From Salinarimonas soli (lineage in GTDB: Bacteria; Pseudomonadota; Alphaproteobacteria; Rhizobiales; Beijerinckiaceae): a stretch of 64,000 nt of DNA. The first letter of the stretch is position 1. Every line of letters begins with the position of its first letter. Of the stretch, positions 8,401-15,902 are shown piece after piece. The position numbers and the translations under genes are program-made. The notes under the pieces were generated by a model, which searched no databases, was not told the origin of the DNA, and saw only the letters and a program-made list of their open reading frames with translations. The DNA lies in NCBI RefSeq assembly GCF_008386575.1, contig NZ_VUOA01000021.1:62001-126000 (forward strand), in the 5' to 3' direction.

Positions 8401-9066
8401 TCACGCCGCCTTCTTCGACGGCCAGCCGAGCTTCATCAGCCGCGCCTTGGCGTGGTCGCGGACCTCGTCGCGGGCGGCGGCCGGGAGGGCTGCGAGCGCC
8501 TTCTGGGTGTCGGCGTGCAGCATGAGGTCCGTCACGGCGTTGATCGTCTTCGCCGCGTCGATCCGCTTCTTCAGGTCGGCCTCGGTCGGGTCGGGCTCAC
8601 CCACGGTCTCGGGCTTCGTCTCCGCGCCGACGCCGGTCTCGCCGAGCACCTCGACGGCGGTGGAGGCCGGACGGTTGTTCTTGAACTCGTCCGCCTCCTC
8701 CTCCGAGTAGAGGAAGCCGTGCAGGCCCACGAGCTTGAGGATCACGCGATCCTTCGCCCGCTTCTCGGCCATGGCATAGACATAGGCCGCCTGCTTGCCG
8801 CTGACGCGATAGTTCACGTTGATCAGGGCCTCGCCGATCGACCACTCGGTGCGCTCGCCCATGCGGCCGCTCACCAGGATGACCGCCTCGTCGCGCTCGG
8901 CCCGGATGATCTCGGGCTTGTCGTAGACGATGCCGGCCTGGGCCGCGATGCGCTCCAGCGCCTTGTGGTAGATGACCGCCGTGCCCTGAACCCGCCAGAC
9001 GTTGCCCGCGAGCGGCTCGCCGTACTTCGCCAGGATGTCGGCGATCTGCTTGTCCGCGTTGTTCAT
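8401..9066 (-). CDS. Probable single-strand annealing protein (Erf/Rad52-like), SOS-regulated
   Basis: A 221-residue protein I do not recognise as a named gene. Its layout resembles phage single-strand annealing proteins: a core with WRVQGTAVIYHKALERIA, then IGEALINVNYR and AMAEKRAKDRVILKLVG followed by FLYSEEEADEF. The KRAKDR helix recalls the conserved KRA helix of Rad52/Erf proteins. After an acidic linker comes a short helical tail (DLKKRIDAAKTINAVTDL, then LPAAARDEVRDHAKARL) like that of Erf proteins. A perfect alphaproteobacterial LexA box lies 52 bp upstream, so the gene is probably induced by DNA damage, and a RecD2 helicase is its downstream neighbour. The family call is inference; the SOS box is seen directly. 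ATG 9066 was chosen. Confidence 0.6.
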   Translation of the reverse strand: MNNADKQIADILAKYGEPLAGNVWRVQGTAVIYHKALERIAAQAGIVYDKPEIIRAERDEAVILVSGRMGERTEWSIGEALINVNYRVSGKQAAYVYAMAEKRAKDRVILKLVGLHGFLYSEEEADEFKNNRPASTAVEVLGETGVGAETKPETVGEPDPTEADLKKRIDAAKTINAVTDLMLHADTQKALAALPAAARDEVRDHAKARLMKLGWPSKKAA

Positions 9067-9117
9067 GTCCGTCACGTCTCCTGACGCAAGCCCGATGGCG
9101 TGGGCCGGCGCTGTTTT

Positions 9118-9132
9118 GTTCTTGATATGTTC
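9118..9132 (-). promoter_or_regulatory. LexA (SOS) box GTTC-N7-GTTC
   Basis: GTTCTTGATATGTTC is an exact match to the direct-repeat LexA operator of alphaproteobacteria (GTTC-N7-GTTC, or GAAC-N7-GAAC on the coding strand). It stands 52-66 bp upstream of the start of the annealing-protein-like gene, a normal promoter-proximal position. The 351-bp gap 9067-9417 between divergent genes holds this box and a longer inverted repeat; nothing coding was seen in it. Confidence 0.75.
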
Positions 9133-9134
9133 CG

Positions 9135-9209
9135 ATCTTAGACACACGCGCGCCCGGCTTTCCATGCGACGAAGTGAGTCACCGGAGCGGGGCGCGACCT
9201 GTCTAAGAT
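9135..9209. promoter_or_regulatory. Perfect 10-bp inverted repeat in divergent promoter region
   Basis: ATCTTAGACA at 9135-9144 is repeated inverted as TGTCTAAGAT at 9200-9209, with 55 bp between. It starts two bases from the LexA box and lies between divergently read genes. The spacing suits a looping or paired-operator arrangement; the binding protein is unknown. Confidence 0.5.
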
Positions 9210-9417
9210 GGGGATTCACACCCTATTTTCCAAGACACGGCAGTTGTTTTTCGGGCCCTCTCCAGCGTTCCCCACCGCGCTCGATTGACGAAGTCAGGAC
9301 CGTTCTCTATCTGTTCAGGATCGAGATCCTTGCAGCCAACCTGGCGCGCGGCCCGCTGGCCCCGGCTCATCGCTGCGGATGCTTGGCCGTACGCCCCGTT
9401 CCACTCGCGAGCCCGCC

Positions 9418-10065
9418 ATGCCCTCCATCGCCCGTGCCGACCGGTCCGCCCGCATCAGCGCCGCGCGCGTCGCGGGGCCGCGCCGGTCCGGGCGCCGCAA
9501 GGCCGCGCCGGCCCAGAGCCGGAACGCGCTTCTCGCCGACTTCCTCGCCGTCTGCGAGCTCGACCCCGCGGTCGAGCTGGTCCGCCCGGCTGCGGGGCCG
9601 GTGATCTTTCCCGTGGGCGACGAGGAGATCGAGCACCTGCCCGACTTCGAGCTGGTGCGCGACGGCGAGGCGTTCCTCGTCGACGTGGTGGCGGATGCCG
9701 ACCTCATCCATCATCCCCTCGGCCCCGCCCTGATCGGCGGCGCGGTGGCCCTCGACGGGCGCGCGCTCCATGTCGAGACGGGATCGAGCCTCGCCGCCGA
9801 GCCGCGGCGCACCACTGTGCGCCTCGTCGCGGCCTGCCGCCACGTGACGGTCTCGGCCGGCGACCGGGTGCGCATCCTTCATCACCTGGACGAATGCGGC
9901 GTGGCGCCCCTCGTGGAGGTCGCGGGCGCGGCCCACAACGCGCTCGACGGCGTCGCGGCGGTGCTGGCGCTCGCGGTGGAGGGGCTGGTGAGCCTCGACA
10001 TCGACCGGCCGATCGTGCCGGAGACGCCCGTGCGGCGGCGCAAAAGCCCGCCTGCCGTCAGCTGA
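9418..10065 (+). CDS. TnsA-like restriction-fold protein, catalytic Lys missing
   Basis: A 215-residue protein with an N-terminal basic stretch, then a segment of the TnsA endonuclease N-domain pattern: LADFLAVCELDPAVELV, then LPDFELVRDGEAFLVDVV, then a C-terminal alpha-helical/winged part ending VEGLVSLDIDRPI. In TnsA-type nucleases the strand after PDF ends in an ExK motif (VEVK). Here it reads VDVV, so the catalytic lysine seems absent and the protein may bind DNA or be inactive. No TnsB or TnsC gene is nearby. It is divergent from the SOS-box gene. Start is ATG 9418; an ATG at 9379 is also possible. Its end overlaps the convergent DUF502 gene by 8 bp. Confidence 0.55.
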   Translation: MPSIARADRSARISAARVAGPRRSGRRKAAPAQSRNALLADFLAVCELDPAVELVRPAAGPVIFPVGDEEIEHLPDFELVRDGEAFLVDVVADADLIHHPLGPALIGGAVALDGRALHVETGSSLAAEPRRTTVRLVAACRHVTVSAGDRVRILHHLDECGVAPLVEVAGAAHNALDGVAAVLALAVEGLVSLDIDRPIVPETPVRRRKSPPAVS

Positions 10066-10783
10066 GCTCGGCGGGCTCCCGCACGGCCTGCTCCACGGGA
10101 TAGCGGCGCGGCAGGGTCTCGGGCTGGATCAGGCCCGCCGACATCACGAGCTTCGCCGCGTCGTCCACGCTCATGGCAAGCTCGATCACCTCCTGGCGCG
10201 GAAGGTAGAAGAAGAAGCCCGTGGTGGGGTTGGGGGTGCAGGGCAGGAACACGCTCACGTACTCGCCCGATTCCGGCAGCCGATCCGTCACGTCGGCGGC
10301 GGGCGGCGCGGACAGGAACACGATCGACCAGGTGCCCTTCACCGGAAACTCGATCAGGCCCGCGGTGCGAAACGAGGTGCCCGTGGTGGAGAACAGGGTC
10401 TCGAAGACCTGCTTGACCCCGCGATAGAGCCCCCGCACCACCGGCATGCGCTCCAGGAGCAGCTCGCCCGCGCTGATGAGCGAGCGCCCCACGAGGTTCG
10501 CCGTGAGGAAGCCCAGCATGGTCAGCCCGAAGAAGGCGATGATCAGCCCGAACCCGGGGATGGCGAAGGGCAGGTAGGTGTCGGGCAGGTAATAGCGCGG
10601 GATGAGCGGCTTCACCCATCCGTCCACGAGGGTGATGAACCACCAGGTGAGATAGATCGTAATCGTGAGCGGCCCGGCGACGACGAGGCCGGTGAGGAAA
10701 TAGTTGCGCAGGCGCGCGCGGGCGCTGACCCGGTGCGGCGCCTCGGGCGGTTGGGGCAGGCCTGGCACTTGCAGCGGCGTCAT
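10058..10783 (-). CDS. DUF502 membrane protein
   Basis: A 241-residue inner-membrane protein of the DUF502 family. Two hydrophobic helices near the N-terminus (YFLTGLVVAGPLTITIYLTW and the segment around FGLIIAFFGLTMLGFL) precede a soluble beta-rich domain with the family's stretches RMPVVRGLYRGVKQV and FLPCTPNPTTGFFFY. The family is widespread but without an agreed function. ATG at 10783 (MTPLQVPGLPQ) fits the family's usual start. The gene ends in an 8-bp overlap with the convergent TnsA-like gene. Confidence 0.88.
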   Translation of the reverse strand: MTPLQVPGLPQPPEAPHRVSARARLRNYFLTGLVVAGPLTITIYLTWWFITLVDGWVKPLIPRYYLPDTYLPFAIPGFGLIIAFFGLTMLGFLTANLVGRSLISAGELLLERMPVVRGLYRGVKQVFETLFSTTGTSFRTAGLIEFPVKGTWSIVFLSAPPAADVTDRLPESGEYVSVFLPCTPNPTTGFFFYLPRQEVIELAMSVDDAAKLVMSAGLIQPETLPRRYPVEQAVREPAELS

Positions 10784-10968
10784 CGGAGTGGTCGTACCAT
10801 GGGCTGATCGAGGGGACTTAAAGCACGTTCCCTCGCGCGGGAAACCGTTTTCCGCGCTAGATTGTCGAAATGTGGGGTCTCCCGCGTTGCCGACATCGGG
10901 GCAGCCCCTCATCAAGGCGGTGAAGCTTGGATCGACCTGACACGCCGCGCAACCCGGACCATCGCAGC

Positions 10969-11394
10969 ATGAGGCCGGAGCCCCCGCCCCGTCCGGCGGA
11001 GGCGGCCCGCGCCGCGGCGAAGCCCGCTTGGCTGCGCCACCTGCTCTTCGCGGCGGGCTGGGTGTTCGTGGGGCTCGGCGTCCTCGGCCTCATCCTGCCG
11101 CTGATGCCGGGCGTGGTGTTCTTCATCCTGGCAGCCGCCTGCTTCTCGCGCTCCTCGCCCCGCTTCGAAGCCTGGCTCGTCAATCATCGCGTGCTCGGAC
11201 CGCCGATCGTGAGCTGGCGCCGGACGGGCGCCATCCCACGCCCGGCCAAGGCGGTCGCCTGCCTCAGCATGGCCGCGAGCTGGGGGCTCCTGTGGCTGAC
11301 GAGCGCCCCGGGCTTCGTGAAGATCGGGATGGCCGTGCTGTTCCTCGGCCTCGGGGCCTATGTGGCGACCCGGCCCGAGGACACGGGCCTCTAG
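10969..11394 (+). CDS. YbaN/DUF454 family inner-membrane protein
   Basis: A 141-residue membrane protein. After a proline- and alanine-rich cytoplasmic start come hydrophobic segments (LLFAAGWVFVGLGVLGLILP, GVVFFILAAACF, AVACLSMAASWGLLWL, IGMAVLFLGLGAYVATRP) separated by FSRSSPRFEAWLVNHRVLGP, which is the DUF454 signature (small cells, ARSSPRFE-type motif). Function is unknown; in some bacteria the gene neighbours heme or iron genes, not so here. ATG at 10969 chosen; the frame could start upstream at TTG 10927. It overlaps the 3' end of the convergent lpxB by 4 bp. Confidence 0.88.
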   Translation: MRPEPPPRPAEAARAAAKPAWLRHLLFAAGWVFVGLGVLGLILPLMPGVVFFILAAACFSRSSPRFEAWLVNHRVLGPPIVSWRRTGAIPRPAKAVACLSMAASWGLLWLTSAPGFVKIGMAVLFLGLGAYVATRPEDTGL

Positions 11395-12566
11395 GCCCGC
11401 CCCGCCTTGGCGGCGATCGTGGCGAGCATGACGCGGGCGGCGCGTTCGCTCGGCGTCTCGTCGCCGGTATGCATCAGCCGGTCGAGGCGCTCGAAGGCCG
11501 CGACCTGGCGGGCCCGCTCAGGCGTTTCGGCACAGAGCGGCGCGAGTTCCCTCGTGAGGCGTCCCGGCTCGCAATCGCCCTGCAACAGCGCCGGGATGAC
11601 GTTCTCGCCGATGACGAGGTTCGCCAGCACGATGGAGGGCGCCGTGATCACGTATTTCAGCTGCTCCTCGAGCTTCGACACCTTGTAGGCCACCACCATG
11701 GGGACGCCCGCGAGCGCCAGCTCCAGGGTCACGGTGCCGGAGGCCGCGAGCGCCGCGTGGGCGCCCCGGAAGGCCGCGAACTTCGCCGCCTCGCCGTGGA
11801 CGATGCGGGGCTTCACGGGCCAGGCTTCCACGGCGCGGGCGATCTCGTCGGCGAGGTGGGGCACGGCCGGCAGGGTCGCCTCGACGGGACGGCCCAGGCG
11901 CTCCGCGAGGCGGGCGAGCGTCCCGCCGAAGGGCTCCATGAGCCGGCTGATCTCGCTGCGGCGGCTGCCGGGCAGGATCAGGAGCCGGAGCGGCCCCCCC
12001 CCGACCGGGACCCGCTCGCCGGGGGTGGGGCGCAGCTCGCCTAGGCGCTCGGTGAGGGGGTGGCCGACATAGGTGCAGTCGGGCCCGCCGAGCCGCAGGT
12101 GAACGTCCACCTCGAAAGGCTTGAGCGCCAGGACGTGGTCGACATAGGGCCGCATCGCCTTGGCCCGGCCCGGCCGCCAGGCCCAGACCGACGGGCTGAC
12201 ATAGTTCACGATCGGCAGGGCGGGCATGGCGGCGCGGACGCGCCGGGCGACGCGATGGGTGAAGTCCGGGCTGTCGATGATCACGAGGGCGTCGGGCCGG
12301 GCGGCAACCGCCGCCGCCGCGGTCTCGCGGATGCGCCGCAGCAGGAGCGGCAGGCGCGCCACGACGGCGGTGATGCCCATGACGGCGATGTCGCTCATGG
12401 GAAACAGGCTCTCCAGCCCCTCCCCTTCCATGCGGCCCGCGCCGACGCCGGAGAAGCGCACGCCCGCGGGCCCGAGCTCGGCCTTGAGCGCCCGCATCAG
12501 ACCCGCGCCGAGCTGGTCGCCCGATTCCTCGCCCGCCACGAGCCAGAGATTGAGAGGCGCGCTCAC
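11391..12566 (-). CDS. lpxB: Lipid-A-disaccharide synthase
   Basis: A 391-residue GT19 glycosyltransferase that joins UDP-2,3-diacylglucosamine and lipid X into the lipid A disaccharide on the inner face of the inner membrane. Family motifs are clear: WLVAGEESGDQLGAGLM at the N-terminus, SPSVWAWRPGRAKAM, the UDP-binding LILPGSRRSEI, and AALAASGTVTLELALAGVPM. The GTG start at 12566 overlaps the lpxI stop as GTGA, so the two genes are translationally coupled; a GTG at 12590 is less likely. It is the last gene of the lpxD-fabZ-lpxA-lpxI-lpxB run. Confidence 0.95.
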   Translation of the reverse strand: MSAPLNLWLVAGEESGDQLGAGLMRALKAELGPAGVRFSGVGAGRMEGEGLESLFPMSDIAVMGITAVVARLPLLLRRIRETAAAAVAARPDALVIIDSPDFTHRVARRVRAAMPALPIVNYVSPSVWAWRPGRAKAMRPYVDHVLALKPFEVDVHLRLGGPDCTYVGHPLTERLGELRPTPGERVPVGGGPLRLLILPGSRRSEISRLMEPFGGTLARLAERLGRPVEATLPAVPHLADEIARAVEAWPVKPRIVHGEAAKFAAFRGAHAALAASGTVTLELALAGVPMVVAYKVSKLEEQLKYVITAPSIVLANLVIGENVIPALLQGDCEPGRLTRELAPLCAETPERARQVAAFERLDRLMHTGDETPSERAARVMLATIAAKAGRA

Positions 12567-13435
12567 GGGTCCTCCCTCCCGATCGACCACGGGACGCCCA
12601 CGAGGTAGAGCTCCAGCTGGTCCGCGAGCGCCACGGTGCGCGCCTCCTCCAGAACGAGGGTGGAGCCCGCCCCGATGGCGATGCCCCTGAGGCCCGCCCG
12701 CGCCGCGTTCTCGACCGTGCGCGGCCCGATGGTTGGCAGGTCGACGCGCATGTCCTGGCCGCGCTTGGCCGCTTTCACGAGCACGCCCGCGCCGACCACC
12801 GGACGCCCGAAGGGACGCCGGATCGAGAAGCGGCGGGCCCGATCCAGCATGCGGTCGGTCCCCTCCGGCCCCTCGACGGCGGTGACATGCCCCGAGGCCA
12901 CCACCGCCGCCTGGCCCACGTCGTGCGGCGACAGATCCCGCAGGAGCCCGAGGCCGACGGCGATCGAGGCCTCGTCCTCGGGCGCCGGCCGCACCCGTCC
13001 GTAGGCGCCCTCCTTGGCAAGCAGGGAGGGCGCGAGATCGTGCACGCCGACCACGGGAAAGCCGCGCGCCTCCAGCCGCTCGACGACGCGCCTCAGGACG
13101 TGGTCGTCCCCGCCGGAGAGGAGATCGTCGAGTTCGTGCCGGTTGCGGAAATAGGCGAAGGCGCCGAGCGCCGCCGCAGGGTTCGGCCGGGTCACGGCGC
13201 CCGCAAGCGTCACGGCCCCCGCGCCCCAGCCGCGCATGGTGCCGAGCGCCCGTCCGACGTCGAGGAGATCGATGACGGCGTCGGCCCGGCGGCGCACGTC
13301 GCGCTCGGCGAAGCCCCGGAAGGCGAGGAGCCGGTGGGCACGGCCGCAGCGGGCCATCTCGTCGGCGAGCAGCGCCGGCAGGCGGCCCGCGCCCGCCAGG
13401 ATCACCAGGGGTCCTCCGCCGCCCGCCTCGCTCAC
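12563..13435 (-). CDS. lpxI: UDP-2,3-diacylglucosamine pyrophosphatase LpxI
   Basis: A 290-residue enzyme (DUF1009 family) that hydrolyses UDP-2,3-diacylglucosamine to lipid X and UMP. Alphaproteobacteria use it in place of the unrelated LpxH. It begins [20 protein letters not shown] and holds the conserved RGWGAGAVTLAGAV, GVHDLAPSLLAKEGAYG and the DLPTIGPRTVENAARAGLRG stretch. The GTG start at 13435 overlaps the lpxA stop by 4 bp and the gene's own stop overlaps lpxB by 4 bp, so it is firmly inside the lipid A operon. The sugar nucleotide passes from LpxI straight to LpxB. Confidence 0.95.
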   Translation of the reverse strand: MSEAGGGGPLVILAGAGRLPALLADEMARCGRAHRLLAFRGFAERDVRRRADAVIDLLDVGRALGTMRGWGAGAVTLAGAVTRPNPAAALGAFAYFRNRHELDDLLSGGDDHVLRRVVERLEARGFPVVGVHDLAPSLLAKEGAYGRVRPAPEDEASIAVGLGLLRDLSPHDVGQAAVVASGHVTAVEGPEGTDRMLDRARRFSIRRPFGRPVVGAGVLVKAAKRGQDMRVDLPTIGPRTVENAARAGLRGIAIGAGSTLVLEEARTVALADQLELYLVGVPWSIGREDP

Positions 13436-14259
13436 GCCGTGCCCGAAGTCTCGCGTGCCCCCGTGTCGCGCGGCGTGCAGATCGCCCGGTCGCCGCCCGC
13501 GCGGATGAAGTCGATGATCTCCTGCACCGTGGCGTGGGTCGCGAACTCCGCCGCCACGTCCTCGACGCGCTCCTTCAAGGTGCCCTCGTTGGCGAAGAGC
13601 AGGCGGTAGGCGCGGCGCAGGCCGTGGATCTCGTCGCGGGAGAAGCCCCGGCGGCGCAGGCCGATGATGTTGAGGCCCGCCAGATATGCCCGGTTGCCCA
13701 GCGCCATGCCGAAGGGGATGATGTCGTTCTCGATCGCCGACAGCCCGCCCACGAAGGCGTGATGGCCGATGCGCACGAATTGGTGCACGCCCGCCCCGCC
13801 GCTGATGATGGCGAAGTCGCCGATCGTGCAATGGCCCGCCATCATCACGTTGTTGGAGAAGATCACGTCGTTGCCGACGATGCAGTCGTGCGCCACATGC
13901 GAGCCCGTGAGGAACACGCAGCGATCCCCCACCACCGTCTCGGACGTGCCCGTGACGGTGCCCGGGTTCATGGTGACGCCCTCGCGGATGATGCAGTCCG
14001 CGCCGATCCGCAGGCGCGTGACCTCGCCCTTGAACTTAAGGTCTTGGGGCTGGTGGCCGATGGAGGCGAAGGGGAAGATCAGGGTGCGCGGCCCGATATG
14101 GGTATGGCCCGCGACCGCCACATGGCTCTTCAGCTCGCAGCCTTCGCCGAGAACCGCGTCGGGTCCAACGTGGCAGAAGGGGCCGATGCGGCAGCCCGCG
14201 CCGATCTGGGCGCCGTCCTCGACGACGGCGCTGGGGTGGATCTGGGCGCGATCCGTCAT
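13432..14259 (-). CDS. lpxA: UDP-N-acetylglucosamine acyltransferase
   Basis: A 275-residue left-handed beta-helix acyltransferase for the first step of lipid A synthesis, transferring a 3-hydroxyacyl chain from ACP to UDP-GlcNAc. Hexapeptide repeats run from [16 protein letters not shown] through about residue 190. The catalytic His is in GSHVAHDC, and [21 protein letters not shown] is the C-terminal helical signature. It ends with a short extra tail ([16 protein letters not shown]). The ATG overlaps the fabZ stop as ATGA and its stop overlaps lpxI, so it is part of a tightly coupled operon. Confidence 0.97.
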   Translation of the reverse strand: MTDRAQIHPSAVVEDGAQIGAGCRIGPFCHVGPDAVLGEGCELKSHVAVAGHTHIGPRTLIFPFASIGHQPQDLKFKGEVTRLRIGADCIIREGVTMNPGTVTGTSETVVGDRCVFLTGSHVAHDCIVGNDVIFSNNVMMAGHCTIGDFAIISGGAGVHQFVRIGHHAFVGGLSAIENDIIPFGMALGNRAYLAGLNIIGLRRRGFSRDEIHGLRRAYRLLFANEGTLKERVEDVAAEFATHATVQEIIDFIRAGGDRAICTPRDTGARETSGTA

Positions 14260-14720
14260 TCGGTCACCAACATGGCGCTCACCTCGGCTTCGGCGACCAC
14301 GACGCCGTTGACCTTCGCCTCGCCGAAGAACCACCACATGTTGCGCCGGTTGTTCGTCTTGCGCATGTGGTACTCGATCACGTCGCCCGGCTGCACGGGC
14401 TTGCGGAACTTCGCCTTGTCGATCGTCATGAAATAGACCTGCTTGGGACGGGCCTTGGTGGCGAGAGTGGCGGCAACGCAGATCGCGCCCGCCGTCTGCG
14501 CCATGCCCTCGATGATGTAGACGCCCGGAAAAACGGGGCGGGTCGGGAAATGACCCGCAAATTGCGGCTCGTTGAAGGTCACGTTCTTGATGCCGATGCA
14601 GGATCGGTCGCCATCGATCTCGATGATCCGGTCGACGAGCAGGAACGGATATCGGTGCGGGAGCAGTTCGAGGATCCGCAGGATATCCGCCGTGTCGAGC
14701 TGGGTGGGCATCTCGGTCAT
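14256..14720 (-). CDS. fabZ: 3-hydroxyacyl-ACP dehydratase FabZ
   Basis: A 154-residue hot-dog-fold dehydratase of fatty acid synthesis. The catalytic pair of the family is visible: His57 in FAGHFPTRP and Glu71 in [11 protein letters not shown], 14 residues apart. [14 protein letters not shown] is the other conserved block. It competes with LpxA for hydroxyacyl-ACP, which explains its conserved place between lpxD and lpxA. ATG at 14720 ([13 protein letters not shown]); the 3' end overlaps lpxA by 4 bp; 35 bp separate it from lpxD. Confidence 0.97.
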   Translation of the reverse strand: MTEMPTQLDTADILRILELLPHRYPFLLVDRIIEIDGDRSCIGIKNVTFNEPQFAGHFPTRPVFPGVYIIEGMAQTAGAICVAATLATKARPKQVYFMTIDKAKFRKPVQPGDVIEYHMRKTNNRRNMWWFFGEAKVNGVVVAEAEVSAMLVTE

Positions 14721-14755
14721 GGCGTACTCCAGAAGACAAGGCGCAGGCGGCCGGG

Positions 14756-15826
14756 TCAGTCCTCGGCCGTACCTGAGCCGTCTTTGAGGAGATCGCGGCG
14801 GGATGCAAGCATTTTGACCGCCGTCACCTCGCGGAACCAGTCCCGCAGGGGCTTTGCGGGGGTGCCGCCCCAGCGGGCGCCGGCCGGCACGTCGCTGTTG
14901 ACGTTGCTCGTGGCGGCGATCTGGGCTCCGGCCCCGATCCGCACGTGCCCGATCACGCCCACCTGGCCGCCGAGCGCCACGTAATCCTCCAGCGTCGACG
15001 ACCCGGAGATGCCGACCTGCGAGACGATGATGCAGTGGCGGCCAATGACCACGTTGTGGGCGATCTGGACCAGGTTGTCGATCTTGGTGCCCTCGCCGAT
15101 CACCGTGTCCCGGTTGGCGCCCCGGTCGACGGTGGTGTTGGCGCCGATCTCCACGTCGTCCTGGACGATGACGCGCCCCACCTGCGGAACCTTCAGGTGG
15201 CCGCCGAGGCCCATGGCGAAGCCGTAGCCGTCCTGTCCGATGCGCACGCCGGGATGCAGGATCACCCGGTTGCCCACATAGGCGTTCATGATCGTGACGT
15301 TCGGGCTGATGGAGCACCCCCGCCCGATGCGCACATGCGGGCCGATGACGGCGGTGGCGCCGATGATCGTGCCGGTGCCGATCTCCGCGTGCAGCCCGAT
15401 GACGGCGCCGGGATCGACGGTGACGCCGGGCTCCAGGCGGGCGGTGGGATGGACGAAGGAGCCCGGCGAGACGCCTGTGGCGCCGAAGACCGATTGCGGG
15501 CGGTCGGCGCTGGGGTAGAGGCGGGAGAGAACCCGCGCGAAGGCCTTGTAGGGCTCGGGCGTCACGAGAGCGATGACGTGCCCGGGGACGCGGGCCGCGA
15601 AGCGCTTCGAGACGAGGCAGACGCCGGCCTGCGTCGCCGCGAGCGCGTCGGCGTATTTCGGGTTGTCCATATAGGCCACGTCGCCGGGCCCGGCGCTCTC
15701 CAGGGGGCCGACGCCTTCGACGAGGCGGTCGGGGTCTGCGCCCTGGGGCAGGGACGCGCCGGCCAGCTCGGCCAGGTCGCGAAGCGGAATCGCCGCGGTG
15801 CGCGGGAAGAAATCGGGATCGACCAT
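14756..15826 (-). CDS. lpxD: UDP-3-O-(3-hydroxyacyl)glucosamine N-acyltransferase
   Basis: A 356-residue beta-helix acyltransferase, the third enzyme of lipid A synthesis. An N-terminal uridine-binding domain (about 1-105) is followed by long hexapeptide repeats. It carries the substrate-binding block [16 protein letters not shown], the [15 protein letters not shown] block with the catalytic His, and a C-terminal helix ([15 protein letters not shown]). The gene begins 76 bp downstream of bamA, with a strong hairpin between them, so lpxD may have its own promoter as well as read-through. Confidence 0.96.
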   Translation of the reverse strand: MVDPDFFPRTAAIPLRDLAELAGASLPQGADPDRLVEGVGPLESAGPGDVAYMDNPKYADALAATQAGVCLVSKRFAARVPGHVIALVTPEPYKAFARVLSRLYPSADRPQSVFGATGVSPGSFVHPTARLEPGVTVDPGAVIGLHAEIGTGTIIGATAVIGPHVRIGRGCSISPNVTIMNAYVGNRVILHPGVRIGQDGYGFAMGLGGHLKVPQVGRVIVQDDVEIGANTTVDRGANRDTVIGEGTKIDNLVQIAHNVVIGRHCIIVSQVGISGSSTLEDYVALGGQVGVIGHVRIGAGAQIAATSNVNSDVPAGARWGGTPAKPLRDWFREVTAVKMLASRRDLLKDGSGTAED

Positions 15827-15842
15827 GCCCCGGCATAAAGGC

Positions 15843-15874
15843 GCACGGGCGTCGCGGTCAAGCGACGCCCGTGC
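15843..15874 (-). terminator. Strong hairpin between bamA and lpxD
   Basis: GCACGGGCGTCGC and its perfect inverted copy GCGACGCCCGTGC flank a 6-base loop. There is no clear U-run, so it may attenuate rather than fully stop transcription from bamA into lpxD. Confidence 0.55.
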
Positions 15875-15902
15875 CTGGAGGCCCAGCGATGAATTCAGGC
15901 GA

